A stretch of 64,000 nucleotides of DNA from assembly GCF_001296045.1 (NCBI RefSeq), contig NZ_LJHS01000060.1, forward strand, positions 1-64,000. The letters are read 5' to 3'. A model generated the notes under the pieces. It had not been told where the DNA came from and ran no database searches. It was given only the letters and a program-made list of their open reading frames with translations. Made by a program: the position numbers and the translations under genes. Positions 27,560 through 36,364 of the stretch are shown here, piece after piece; the first letter of the stretch is position 1; every line of letters starts with the position of its first letter. This stretch comes from Rhizobium sp. AAP43. Lineage in GTDB: Bacteria > Pseudomonadota > Alphaproteobacteria > Rhizobiales > Rhizobiaceae.

Positions 27560-28500
27560 GCCAGCACCAGACGCGGGAAATAGAAGGAGACGACCCAGTT
27601 GGGCATGTCGACGATTTCGCTGATGCGCAGGTCACCGCAAACCGAGCAGAGCATATAGGCATCAACCGGATTCATGCCGTGCTCGGCCGACAGAAGGTCG
27701 ATCATGCGCATGACGGCTTCGCGGGCGCCAGTCATCAGGTCCGGGCCGATCCCTGTCGTCACCTCGTAGCCGGCACCGTCGAGGTGGCGTGTGACCGGTT
27801 CGGTGGTGGTGAAGCGCGGCGATTTGAGATTGGCGCCCTTCACCAGATCGAGTGTCAGTTCGACATTCATCTGGCTTTCGATGGCTGTGCCGCAGACTTC
27901 GCCATCGCCCTGTGCGGCGTGGGTGTCACCGACAGAAAAGAGGGCGCCCGTCACTTCGACCGGTAGGTAAAGCGTGACGCCTGCACTGAGGTCGCGGATA
28001 TCCATATTGCCGCCGACGCGTCGGGGTGGAACGACGGAGTGCAGACCGGGTTCGGCCGGTGCCACGCCAATCGTGCCGGTAAAGGGCTTGAGAGGCACCC
28101 GACCGCCGGGGCCGAAGGCAGCCGGCGTCATGGAGACGGCGTCATATTTCCAGATATGCAGGGCCGGATCTTCGAACTGGTCCGCCAAAAGGCCAAAGCC
28201 GGGAATATTCGCGGTCCAGCCATGGCCGCTCGGGTGGAATTTGCGGATGGTGACCTTCAGCGCATCGCCGGGTTCAGCGCCTTCCACATAGACGGGGCCG
28301 GAGATCGGATTGATCTTGCCGAAGTCGAGATTGGCGAGCGTGTCCAGTGTCGCATCCGGGCCAAGCTGACCGCCGGAGGAATCGAGGCATTCGAACAGGA
28401 TGGTTTCACCCGGCTTGGCCGTGAGTGCGGGTGGAAAATCCTTGTTCCAGCCGAAATTATGCTGGGCCTTGTGGATGGTATAGGTGCACGCGACGCACAT
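27556..28500 (-). CDS. fmdA: Acetamidase/formamidase family amidohydrolase
   Basis: This 314-residue member of the FmdA_AmdA family splits formamide or short amides to the acid and ammonia in the cytoplasm. Recognisable parts are the N-terminal HNFGWNKDFPPALTAKPGETILFECLDSSGG, the acidic GPVYVEGAEPGDALKVTI, a GDTHAAQGDGEVCGTAIE block near residue 195 that holds the conserved acidic and histidine residues, and a C-terminal DAYMLCSVCGDLRISEIV. It sits between the binding-protein gene and the ATPase gene of a Dpp-type importer under AmiC/AmiR. The imported substrate is therefore probably an amide or short peptide amide and the product is usable nitrogen. Confidence 0.9.
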   Translation of the reverse strand: MCVACTYTIHKAQHNFGWNKDFPPALTAKPGETILFECLDSSGGQLGPDATLDTLANLDFGKINPISGPVYVEGAEPGDALKVTIRKFHPSGHGWTANIPGFGLLADQFEDPALHIWKYDAVSMTPAAFGPGGRVPLKPFTGTIGVAPAEPGLHSVVPPRRVGGNMDIRDLSAGVTLYLPVEVTGALFSVGDTHAAQGDGEVCGTAIESQMNVELTLDLVKGANLKSPRFTTTEPVTRHLDGAGYEVTTGIGPDLMTGAREAVMRMIDLLSAEHGMNPVDAYMLCSVCGDLRISEIVDMPNWVVSFYFPRLVLA

Positions 28501-28533
28501 GCTGGTCCCCTTCCGATCTGACGATGTGAGATG

Positions 28534-28559
28534 CGGGCACGCCGATAAAGGCGTGCCCG
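28534..28559 (-). other. Intercistronic hairpin between the binding-protein gene and fmdA
   Basis: CGGGCACGCC and GGCGTGCCCG form a perfect 10-bp stem with a six-base loop. No T run follows in the direction of transcription. It lies directly after the binding-protein stop, like the hairpins at 10755, 21318, 41501 and 62491. Confidence 0.7.
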
Positions 28560-28571
28560 ACTTGAGCCTGC

Positions 28572-30191
28572 TTACTGCTTGACGAAGATCGCGTCGTAAT
28601 TGATGACGCGGGTCGGATCGATGTAGATGTTGTCTTCACCGCCCATGCGGGTCGACTTGGCAACGACGCGACGCTCGTTGATGACCGGAACCCAGGGGGC
28701 ATCGGCCATGACGTCGGTGAAGATCTTGCTCCAGGCGGCCTGGCGCTCCGTGACCTTGGCCGGATCCGATATGGAGTCAGCTTCGACAGCGCGCTTGTCG
28801 AGCGCTTCGTTGCAGTACCAGGACCAGTTCCAGCCGCCCTGGACCGCGCCGCCACAGCCCAGGATCGGACCGTAGAAGTTGGACGGATCCGGGAAGTCGG
28901 CGATCCAGGCCATGCCGCCAGACCAGATCATCGGCGCTTCGCCTTCCGTGCCGCCCGCTGCAATGACATTACCCTGGGCAAGGGCGCGCACTTCCGCCTT
29001 CACGCCGATGGCGGCGAGATCCTGCTGAACGGCCTGTGCGATACGCGGCTGCGGATCGGTGTTGGTCGAGAAGAGGACCGTTTCGAAACCGTCCGGATAA
29101 CCGGCTTCGGCCAGCAGGGCTTTGGCCTTTTCGACATCGTAGGCATAGCCGGTGAATGCCTTGTCATAGCCTGGCATCAGCGGCGGCAAGGGCTGGTTGG
29201 CAGCGGTTGCGCGGCCGTTGAGGATGCGGGTGATGCGCTCCTTGTTGACGGCCATGTTGATGGCCTGGCGCACCTTCACGTTGTCAAAGGGTTTTACCTT
29301 GGTGTTGAGCGTGATGTAGCCAGTGTGCAGCTGTTCGCCATCGACGATCATCTCGGCGCCTTCCGGCGAGTTCTTCACCTCAAGGAACTTGGCCGGCGGA
29401 ATGCCGTCACCGGCAATGTCGACTTCGCCCTTCTGGAGGCGAAGCAGCGCGACCAGCGGCTCCTGTCCCACCTCGACGCTGAAGGAGTCGATATGCGGCA
29501 CGTCCTTGACGTAGTAGTCCTTGTTGCGCTCGAAAACGAGCTTCTGGCCAATGGTCCAGTCCTTCAGCACGAAGGTGCCGGAGCCGACCGGCTTCTTGCC
29601 GAAATCCCCATCGGCGGCCTCGACCGCTTCTTTCGGCACGACAGAGGCGAAGTTGATCGCCAGCACATGCAGGAAGGTCGCGTCGGGACGCGAGAGCTTG
29701 AAGATGACGGTGGAGGCATCCGGCGTCTCGATGCCGCTCAGCACATCGGACGTGCCGCCGGTGAGCGCGTCGAAGCCCTGGATCGCGCCGAAGAAGCCAG
29801 CGCCCGGGCCTTGCGTCTTCGGGTTGACCGCGCGCTCGATCGAATATTTCACGTCTGCCGCCACAACCTCGCGGCCATTGGAGAACTTGACGCCGGGTCG
29901 GAGCTTGAAGGTGTAGGTGAGGCCATCGGCCGAAACGTCAAAGCTTTCAGCCAGCGAGGGTTCAAGCTCGGCCGTACCGGGCTTGTAGTCCATCAGGCGA
30001 GAATAGAGGCTCTTGATCATCGACCAGTTGACCCAGTCATAGCCGATTGCCGGATCGAGCGTGGTGATGTCGTCCTTGTAGGTGACGACGATATCGCCAC
30101 CCTGGGCGGGGGCGTCCTGCGCCAGCGCCATATAGGGTGCGGCAAACAGCGTCGCTGCTGCCGTGGTTGTCCTGAGCCAGTTCTTCAGCAT
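28572..30191 (-). CDS. Dpp-type ABC transporter substrate-binding protein of the amide-sensor operon
   Basis: This 539-residue SBP_bac_5 protein has a signal peptide (LRTTTAAATLFAAPYMALA, cleavage before QDAPAQGG). Family motifs are LDPAIGYDWVNWSMIKSLYS, FKLRPGVKFSNGREV, KPVGSGTFVLKDW and DNVKVRQAINMAVNKERI. It is encoded after the two permease genes and before fmdA, an unusual order for this transporter class, which commonly starts with the binding protein. Ligand unknown; the operon suggests amides or amidated peptides. Confidence 0.93.
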   Translation of the reverse strand: MLKNWLRTTTAAATLFAAPYMALAQDAPAQGGDIVVTYKDDITTLDPAIGYDWVNWSMIKSLYSRLMDYKPGTAELEPSLAESFDVSADGLTYTFKLRPGVKFSNGREVVAADVKYSIERAVNPKTQGPGAGFFGAIQGFDALTGGTSDVLSGIETPDASTVIFKLSRPDATFLHVLAINFASVVPKEAVEAADGDFGKKPVGSGTFVLKDWTIGQKLVFERNKDYYVKDVPHIDSFSVEVGQEPLVALLRLQKGEVDIAGDGIPPAKFLEVKNSPEGAEMIVDGEQLHTGYITLNTKVKPFDNVKVRQAINMAVNKERITRILNGRATAANQPLPPLMPGYDKAFTGYAYDVEKAKALLAEAGYPDGFETVLFSTNTDPQPRIAQAVQQDLAAIGVKAEVRALAQGNVIAAGGTEGEAPMIWSGGMAWIADFPDPSNFYGPILGCGGAVQGGWNWSWYCNEALDKRAVEADSISDPAKVTERQAAWSKIFTDVMADAPWVPVINERRVVAKSTRMGGEDNIYIDPTRVINYDAIFVKQ

Positions 30192-30209
30192 TGTTGATTC
30201 CCCTTTTGC

Positions 30210-31130
30210 TTATTGAAGACGGATGCGCGGATCGATGGCGGGCGCCAGCATGTCGGCAATGATGTTGCCGATGATGATGGCGAGCGCAGAAACGAGGGTG
30301 ACGCCCATGATGATCGGGATGTCGACCTGCTGGATGGCCTGCCAGGCGAGCTGGCCAATGCCCGGCCAGCCATAGACCGCCTCGACCACCACCACGCCGC
30401 CCATGAACTGGCCGATATCGATGCCAATCATGGCGATGACGGGTAGCATGGCGTTCGGCAGGGCATGGCGCAGAATGACCCGGGTGCTCGACAGTCCCTT
30501 GGCGCGGGCGGTGCGGATATAGTCCTGATTGAGCACGTCGATCATGGCCGAGCGGACCATGCGGGCATACCAGCCCGCACCAAGCAGGCCGAGGGTAAGG
30601 GCGGGCAGGACAACATGGGCGGCCGTTCCATAGCCACTCATCGGAAACCAGCCCAGCGAGACGGCAAAGACATAGAGCAGCAGCAGCGCCACGACGAATT
30701 GGGGTGACGACACGCCGACAAAGGCGGAGGTCATGACCAGCTGATCGAGAAATCCGCCGCGCTTGACGGCAGCAATCATGCCGAGCGCAAGGCCGATGAC
30801 CACTTCCGTCAGAATGCCTGCTGCCATCAGGGTCAGCGTCGCGGGCAGGCGGGCGGCAATCAGCGTCCAGACTTCGGTTTTCTGGGCATAGGAGCGCCCG
30901 AGATCGCCCTGAATCAGGTTGGTCAGATAGTGGAGAAACTGGAAGAGGATCGGCTGATCAAGCCCGAGTTCATGCCGGATATTGGCAACCGTCTGTGCGG
31001 TCGCGCTGCGCCCTGCGATCATGCGTGCCGGATCGGCTGGAAGCGCATAGAGGAGCAGGAATGTGATGGCCGCGACACCGAGAAGGATCAGGGCAGATTG
31101 AGCGAGCCGTTTGAGGATGAGGAACGCCAT
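30210..31130 (-). CDS. Dpp-type ABC transporter permease (DppB class)
   Basis: This 306-residue inner-membrane permease has a DppB-class start (LKRLAQSALILLGVAAITFLLLYALPADPARMI), the loop IRHELGLDQPILFQFLHYL, the ATPase-contact region YIRTARAKGLSSTRVILRHALPNAMLP near residue 205 and the finish DPRIRLQ. Its ATG overlaps the stop of the DppC-class gene by one base (TGATG), so the two are translated in step. Confidence 0.93.
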   Translation of the reverse strand: MAFLILKRLAQSALILLGVAAITFLLLYALPADPARMIAGRSATAQTVANIRHELGLDQPILFQFLHYLTNLIQGDLGRSYAQKTEVWTLIAARLPATLTLMAAGILTEVVIGLALGMIAAVKRGGFLDQLVMTSAFVGVSSPQFVVALLLLYVFAVSLGWFPMSGYGTAAHVVLPALTLGLLGAGWYARMVRSAMIDVLNQDYIRTARAKGLSSTRVILRHALPNAMLPVIAMIGIDIGQFMGGVVVVEAVYGWPGIGQLAWQAIQQVDIPIIMGVTLVSALAIIIGNIIADMLAPAIDPRIRLQ

Positions 31131-31978
31131 CAGCCACGTCCCCGCTGCATGGGATCGAAGATGTCACGCAAGGCATCGCCGACGAGGTTGAAGGAGAGCG
31201 AGGTGATCAGGATGATCGCGCCTGGAATGAAGACCAGCCAGGGGGCCGCCTGGAAGTAGCTCTGGCTTTCGAAGATGATATTGCCCCAGGAGGCATCCGG
31301 CGGCTGAACGCCGACGCCGAGAAAGGAGAGGGTGGCCTCGAGCAGCACCGTGGTGGCAACGCCAAGTGTGCCCCAGACAATCGCAGTCGGAAAGAGATGC
31401 GGCAGCACATGCAGGAACAGGATGCGACTATGCCCAGCCCCGAGCGCGCGCTCGGCAAGGATGAAATCGCGTTCGGCAAGCGCCCGCGTCTCGGTATAGA
31501 CGATGCGGGCGACCTGAACCCAGTTCACCAGCGCAATGACCATGGCGACGATCAGCAGACTCGGCTTCAGGATCGCGGCAAGCACAATGGCGAGCAGCAA
31601 TGCGGGAAAGGCCATCATGAGATCGGTGAAGCGCATGAGCAGAGTGCCGATCCAGCCGCGCAGATAACCGGCGGTTACCCCGACAAAAAGGCCGATGGTC
31701 ACGGCAACGCCATTGGCTGCTAGGCCGATGATGAGCGAGGTCCGGGCGCCGTAAAGCAGGCGGGAGAGGAGATCGCGACCCAGCGTATCGGTACCCAGGA
31801 GGAATTGGGCACTCGGCGGAATGGGTGCACCTTCCAAGGTAAGGCCGTCGAACATCTGGTTGTCGGGGCTGTAAGGCGCGATCCAGGGCGCAAACAGCGC
31901 AAGCAGGCACACAAGCACGATGACCACGAGGCCGAAAAGTGCAAGTGGCCGACGGCTGATTTCCTTGAGCACGCGCAT
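31130..31978 (-). CDS. Dpp-type ABC transporter permease (DppC class)
   Basis: This permease has about 282 residues and starts at the ATG that overlaps the amiR stop (TGATG). It shows the DppC markers FLLGTDTLGRDLLSRLLYGARTS near residue 65, AERALGAGHSRILFLHVLPHLFP near residue 185 and LEATLSFLGVGVQPPDASWG near residue 225. An upstream in-frame start would only run back into amiR. One-base overlaps on both sides place it in a tightly coupled message. Confidence 0.92.
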   Translation of the reverse strand: MRVLKEISRRPLALFGLVVIVLVCLLALFAPWIAPYSPDNQMFDGLTLEGAPIPPSAQFLLGTDTLGRDLLSRLLYGARTSLIIGLAANGVAVTIGLFVGVTAGYLRGWIGTLLMRFTDLMMAFPALLLAIVLAAILKPSLLIVAMVIALVNWVQVARIVYTETRALAERDFILAERALGAGHSRILFLHVLPHLFPTAIVWGTLGVATTVLLEATLSFLGVGVQPPDASWGNIIFESQSYFQAAPWLVFIPGAIILITSLSFNLVGDALRDIFDPMQRGRG

Positions 31979-32562
31979 CAGCCCACCTCCCACAGGGGAT
32001 CCACGCCGCCGAGGAAGGCGGCCGCGATCTGTTCCATCGGCAACCGGCGTTTCATCGCCGTTGACCGCAGGGCGGCAAAGGCCTGCTCTTCCGTCACCTT
32101 TCGCTCGCTTTGCAGCCGGGCGATGGCGGCAAAGACGACCGGCCGCAATCGGAGGCGCTCTTCAAGATGGGCAATCTTCGCCTGAACGGCCAGGCGTTCG
32201 GTGTGAATGGACACGGCGAGTACAAGCGCTGGAAAGACGGTGGCAGACGCGACCGGTTTCGGGATGATCGCGCTTGCCCCATGGCGGATGGCCCAAGCAA
32301 TGCGACCCGGCGCTTCCGAGCCAAGCAGGGCAGCCACGGGGCGTTGGGGTGCCTCGATGCTCCAGGGCAGGAGCGCGTCCCATCCCCGGTCGGCATCGAC
32401 GATGATGATTTCCGGCAGTTCGGTGGGGGCGAGGGGCTCCCACTGCACATCGACCTGCATGCCGAGGAGCACGAGCTGGCGTTTGAGGCGCTCCACATTG
32501 CCGTCTTCTTCGGAGAGGACAGCTGCGCGCCATCCGTTGAAATTAGGTGTCGCCGTCATCAT
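31978..32562 (-). CDS. amiR: AmiR-type ANTAR-domain antiterminator
   Basis: The protein has about 194 residues. An N-terminal pseudo-receiver domain (about 1-125, with IIIVDADRGWDALLP in place of a normal phosphorylation site) is followed by a coiled coil (AKIAHLEERLRLRPVVFAAI). A C-terminal ANTAR RNA-binding helix bundle (SERKVTEEQAFAALRSTAMKRRLPMEQIAAAFL) ends the chain. In Pseudomonas aeruginosa AmiR is held by AmiC and, when released by amides, prevents termination in the leader of the amidase operon. Here amiR follows amiC with a one-base overlap and the operon leader carries a terminator hairpin, which fits the same mechanism. The start is the ATG at 32562 or the ATG one codon later. 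Confidence 0.9.
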   Translation of the reverse strand: MMTATPNFNGWRAAVLSEEDGNVERLKRQLVLLGMQVDVQWEPLAPTELPEIIIVDADRGWDALLPWSIEAPQRPVAALLGSEAPGRIAWAIRHGASAIIPKPVASATVFPALVLAVSIHTERLAVQAKIAHLEERLRLRPVVFAAIARLQSERKVTEEQAFAALRSTAMKRRLPMEQIAAAFLGGVDPLWEVG

Positions 32563-33695
32563 CAAACGACCCTCAGCTTCGGAAGGGAGTGTGGTTTCAC
32601 GCCGGCCAGATAGGGATCTGCGGCGATCGGCGGTCGCGTGGCAATCACGTCGAAACCATTGGCGGGGTTCACCTTACCCAGCAGGAAAGGAAGGGCGGCG
32701 TGATTGGTGGCTGGATCGACGCGCATATCGCCAAACAAGGTCGGCCATGTCCGATCAAGGATCTTCGCGCGGACGTCTACGGGTGTATCATCCCCGATGG
32801 CTTCAATCGCTGCAATGCACAGACTGACCGCTGTGAACGCACTGGCAAAGACGCTTGAAACCTGCCGGACCTCGCCGCGCCAGTCGGCAAGCCGCGTCTT
32901 GAATTCACGGTTTTCCGGGGTGGCCAGGCTATCGAAATAAGAGGCTGCGCAGAGCTGTCCGACAGCGGCGCCCGCCTGAATTTCGACGAGTTCGCATTCC
33001 TGCAGGTCGCAGCTGGCAATCGGGCAGCTGTCCGGCTGGAAATATGGATCACGCGCCGCAAGTTCCGCCATGGCCTTGAGGAAGGCATAGCTCGAAGGGC
33101 CGATGAGATTGTTGAGAATGAAGCTCGGGCGCTTTTCGGCAATATCCGCAACGAGACGTTCGACGGCGGTTTCCTCCAGCGGCAGGTAGCGTTCACCGAG
33201 GATTGTGCCGCCCTCGTTCTGCACCAGTTCGCGCGCGAGGCGGTTCATTTCCCAACCCCAGACATAGTTGGCGCCGACGAGGTAGGGGCGCTTTCCATGG
33301 CGGGGGAAGAGATGCTGGAAGAGCGGGATCAGGTGCTGGTTCGGGCAGCCACCGATATAGAGCACATTCTCATTCGCCTCGAAGCCTTCGTAGGGGCACA
33401 TATACCAGAGGAGGCCGTCATGCTTTTCAACGAGCGGGATAACTTCCTTGCGCGCAGCCGAGGTGATTGTGCCCACGATATGGCGGCATCCATGATCCCG
33501 GATCAGGCTCCGTGCGCCTTCAAGATAGGCGCTGAGCTCGGCATGCGGGTCGAAAAAGACCGGCTCGACATTCCTGCCCCCCGAAGAGGCATAGAGATGA
33601 AAGGCGAACTCTGCCGCTTCGCGCGCATCCCGGCCCATCGCGCCATAGGGCCCGGTGGAGGAATAGAGGATGCCGATCTTCGCCGGATGAGGCAT
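32562..33695 (-). CDS. amiC: AmiC-type amide sensor (periplasmic-binding-protein fold)
   Basis: This 377-residue protein has the family-I binding fold of AmiC and UrtA proteins but no signal peptide, so it should act in the cytoplasm as a sensor. Typical stretches are KIGILYSSTGPYGAMGRDA, FFDPHAELSAYLEGARSLI, PYEGFEANENVLYIGGCPNQ and YVWGWEMNRLARELVQNEGG. AmiC binds small amides and controls AmiR by protein contact. The ATG at 33695 follows GGAG by six bases. It opens the seven-gene operon and sits immediately downstream of the leader terminator. Start-stop overlap with amiR is expected for partners that form a complex in fixed ratio. Confidence 0.9.
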   Translation of the reverse strand: MPHPAKIGILYSSTGPYGAMGRDAREAAEFAFHLYASSGGRNVEPVFFDPHAELSAYLEGARSLIRDHGCRHIVGTITSAARKEVIPLVEKHDGLLWYMCPYEGFEANENVLYIGGCPNQHLIPLFQHLFPRHGKRPYLVGANYVWGWEMNRLARELVQNEGGTILGERYLPLEETAVERLVADIAEKRPSFILNNLIGPSSYAFLKAMAELAARDPYFQPDSCPIASCDLQECELVEIQAGAAVGQLCAASYFDSLATPENREFKTRLADWRGEVRQVSSVFASAFTAVSLCIAAIEAIGDDTPVDVRAKILDRTWPTLFGDMRVDPATNHAALPFLLGKVNPANGFDVIATRPPIAADPYLAGVKPHSLPKLRVV

Positions 33696-33717
33696 TGAAA
33701 CTCCAAACACGAAAAGA

Positions 33718-33752
33718 CCCACAACGCGATCCCGCGAACGGGGCGTTGTGGG
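33718..33752 (-). terminator. Leader terminator of the amiC-amiR operon, candidate antitermination site
   Basis: On the minus strand CCCACAACGC pairs perfectly with GCGTTGTGGG (10 bp), with an inner CCCG/CGGG stem. The hairpin is followed by TCTTTTCGTGTTT and then the amiC ribosome-binding site. A second hairpin, GGGC and GCCC with a six-base loop AACAGC, lies just upstream (33753-33766), and ACCCACA at 33771-33777 could pair with the 3' arm of the terminator. This is the arrangement expected for ANTAR control, although the loop lacks the G at position 4 known in studied targets. Confidence 0.72.
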
Positions 33753-33819
33753 GCGCTGTTGCCCAGAAAATGTGGGTGGTGGATTCGAGGGCGTATTGAG
33801 TGCCTAAAATCTAAGCCTG

Positions 33820-33849
33820 ATTAAAATACGGCCATCTGAACTTCGTCAA
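33820..33849 (-). promoter_or_regulatory. Candidate promoter of the amide-sensor operon
   Basis: TTGACG (33844-33849, minus strand), a 17-base spacer and TTTTAA (33821-33826) resemble a vegetative promoter. Transcription would begin near 33813 and give a leader of about 120 bases that contains the terminator hairpin before amiC. Confidence 0.55.
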
Positions 33850-33932
33850 GTGGAATGTTTGGGCTTGCGTTACCGACGGTTTGTGCCTTCAATTTTTGAG
33901 GGTATTTTCGTATCGGTCGCGCGTCCGCCGTT

Positions 33933-35519
33933 TCAGATCGTGGCCAGCGTCGCACGCAATTCCTGCATCGCCAGAAACCGGCGATAGTCCCGGTCGTATT
34001 GGTCCTTCCTTGTGGACAAATTCGGCGGCCGGCTGACGGAGGTCGGGGCCATGGCGCGGCCGGCGTCGGCGAGTGACGTGTAGAGGCCGGCCGCAGTCGC
34101 TGCGTTGATGGCTGTCCCGACGAGGACGGCATCGTCAGTCTGGGGGATCGAGACCTCACAGCCAGCGACGTCGCCATAGAGTTCATTCAGCAAGGCGTTT
34201 TTGACATGGCCACCGGTCAGGTGGAGGCGGACCGGGCCTGTCTCTCCGGCATGCATGGTCTCAAGCACCTGGCGCAGGCCAAGCGCTATGGCGACGCAGG
34301 CGCGCCAGTAGATTCGGCAGAGGCCATCGAAGCTCTGGTCGAGCGTCAGGCCTGTCATCATGCCGGTCAGTTTAGGATCGGCGAAGGGCGAGCGGTTGCC
34401 GTGGAAGTCCGGCAGGATATTGATTTCGTCGGCAAATCCCGGGCCATGTGCTGCCAGCATCGCTTGGACACGTTCAATCACGGCGCGGTGGCGCGCAACG
34501 CTTGGCTCGCCGCCGGCTGCATGCATGCCGAGAATATGGTTGAGCAGGGCGCCTGTCGCCGATTGCCCCGCTTCGGTGAGCCACGAGCCGGCAAAAACGG
34601 CCTCGTTGTAAGGCCCCCAGACGCTGTGGCGAAACAGAGGCTTCGGCGCAAAGGAGACAACGCAGCTGGACGTTCCGCCGATCAGTGCGTAGCGACCGGA
34701 GAGCGCCTCGGCTCCGTCTGCCGCATGACGGCCGAGCACGCCGAGCGCGCCGGCATAGGCATCGACCATCCCGGCACCAACGGGAATGCCGGCATCGAGC
34801 CCGAAATCCCGTGCCGCGTCTGCGCCGAGCCTGCCAATCGCCTGACCGGCGGGGACGCCGGTATCCGGCAGGGCCGCACGCGTCGCCAGATCCGACAGGC
34901 CAATGGCGCTCAGAAAGTCTGTGGGCCAGGGACTGCTGGTGCCGTGCAGGTATCCCCACTTCGAGGTGAGGGTAGACAGCGAACGGGCATTTGAACCCGT
35001 GGCACGCCAGGTGAGAAAATCGGCGAGATCGAAGGCCGAGCCAAGGCGTGCCCAGAGATCCGGGCGCTGACGCTTCAGCCACAAGAGCTTCGGGATCTGC
35101 ATTTCGGGGGACAGCGTGCCGCCTGAATGCTGGATGACGGCGTGCCCTGTGTGTGTGCACTCCTCCGCTTCCGCGATTGCGCGGTGATCGAGCCAGACGA
35201 TCGTATCGAAGGCCTGCCCATCTTTGGCGGTCAGTGCCAGGGGAGCGCCCAGGGTATCGCGCAGGACCAGCGAGCACGTGGCATCGAAACCAAGGCCGGC
35301 AATCCGCGCAGCCGAAAGCCCGGTCGCCTCCAGCGCGCCCTTTACGGCAATGCAGACCGCTGCCCAAATCTGCTCCGACGACTGCTCGGCTATGTCCTCT
35401 CCCTCGACATGCATGATGATTGCATGTTCGCTGCGGGCAAGCAGACGTCCGCTGCGATCGACGACGCCGGCGCGTGCGCTGCCCGTCCCGACATCCACCG
35501 CAATCACATGGTCGCGCAT
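33933..35519 (-). CDS. FGGY-family carbohydrate kinase (ribulokinase type)
   Basis: This 528-residue sugar kinase has the N-terminal phosphate-binding stretch HVIAVDVGTGSARAGVVDRSG. The catalytic aspartate region is PVGAGMVDAYAGALGVLG near residue 255 and the C-terminal adenosine motif is RLHLTGGHVKNALLNELYGDV near residue 430. Full length and FGGY subtype resemble D-ribulokinases (YDCR/AraB-like). It is the last gene of the polyol operon, where it could phosphorylate the ketose made by SmoS or MtlK. The ATG at 35519 is preferred because the motif starts directly after it. Confidence 0.9.
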   Translation of the reverse strand: MRDHVIAVDVGTGSARAGVVDRSGRLLARSEHAIIMHVEGEDIAEQSSEQIWAAVCIAVKGALEATGLSAARIAGLGFDATCSLVLRDTLGAPLALTAKDGQAFDTIVWLDHRAIAEAEECTHTGHAVIQHSGGTLSPEMQIPKLLWLKRQRPDLWARLGSAFDLADFLTWRATGSNARSLSTLTSKWGYLHGTSSPWPTDFLSAIGLSDLATRAALPDTGVPAGQAIGRLGADAARDFGLDAGIPVGAGMVDAYAGALGVLGRHAADGAEALSGRYALIGGTSSCVVSFAPKPLFRHSVWGPYNEAVFAGSWLTEAGQSATGALLNHILGMHAAGGEPSVARHRAVIERVQAMLAAHGPGFADEINILPDFHGNRSPFADPKLTGMMTGLTLDQSFDGLCRIYWRACVAIALGLRQVLETMHAGETGPVRLHLTGGHVKNALLNELYGDVAGCEVSIPQTDDAVLVGTAINAATAAGLYTSLADAGRAMAPTSVSRPPNLSTRKDQYDRDYRRFLAMQELRATLATI

Positions 35520-35662
35520 ATTGGCTTGTTTCCGTCCCGGCTCGGTTCTTGTTGGCATTGCGTAAAGTGGAGCATGCCAGCGGTTGCGTCAAACCGGCAA
35601 ACGGCCTGACGTTGAGGATCACCGACAAATGCGGGGATGACAAAAGGGTAAATCGGCATGGA

Positions 35663-36364
35663 TCAGTCCGGTCCTCGCGGACAGACGAAGTCGACCAGGT
35701 GTTCCATCCGGTCAAAGGACGCGTCGGGCGTCAGCGATGCCATAGAGGCACGGTAGGCGGGATCGATAGTATGCGATCCACCGGTAAAGGCGCAGACGCG
35801 CATGCCGGCCGCCCGGGCGGCCTGAATTCCGGCGGGGCTATCTTCGACAACGATGCAGTGCTCGGGCGGGAAGCCCATCTCAGCCGCAGCATGGAGGAAC
35901 AGGTCCGGGGCAGGTTTGCCGTTCTTGACCATGGTGGCGCTGAAGATGTCGGGTGCGAAATAGTCGATCAGGCCGGTCACGGTCAGAGACAGCTCGACCC
36001 GTTCCTTCTGGCTGGATGACGCGACGCACCAAGACAGTCCGCCATCTCTGAGCGCCTGCATGACATGGGGTATGCCCGGAAGCGGCTTAAGGTCGGTTCG
36101 GAAGCGGCGGTAGAGCGCCTCACGCATGTGCGAGAGGAATTCGGCATCGATCTCGACACCGAACTCCGCTTCGACCGATTGGGCGAGATGCGCGAGGCTT
36201 CGCCCGAGAAAACGCTCGGAGGCGCCTTCCTGATCGATGTTGACGCCTTTTTCCCTGAGCGCCTCGATCAAAACCTCCAGCGCAATCGGTTCGCTGTCGA
36301 CGAGAACGCCGTCGCAATCGAATATCACCAGAGTTTTGGTCGAACCGTCCATCGCACCGCCCAC
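35663..36364 (-). CDS. HAD-superfamily phosphatase (beta-phosphoglucomutase-like)
   Basis: This 229-233-residue HAD hydrolase shows all four motifs: FDCDGVLVDSE near residue 15, the Ser in WCVASSSQKERVEL near 110, Lys in KNGKPAPDLFLHAA near 150, and VVEDSPAGIQAARAAG near 175. The cap domain lies between motifs I and II. Homologues act on sugar phosphates or phosphoglycolate. It lies directly downstream of mtlK: a GTG at 36364 abuts the mtlK stop and has GGGGGA before it, while the ATG at 36352 is the alternative. An equivalent HAD gene is found in rhizobial smo/mtlK operons. Confidence 0.9.
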   Translation of the reverse strand: MGGAMDGSTKTLVIFDCDGVLVDSEPIALEVLIEALREKGVNIDQEGASERFLGRSLAHLAQSVEAEFGVEIDAEFLSHMREALYRRFRTDLKPLPGIPHVMQALRDGGLSWCVASSSQKERVELSLTVTGLIDYFAPDIFSATMVKNGKPAPDLFLHAAAEMGFPPEHCIVVEDSPAGIQAARAAGMRVCAFTGGSHTIDPAYRASMASLTPDASFDRMEHLVDFVCPRGPD

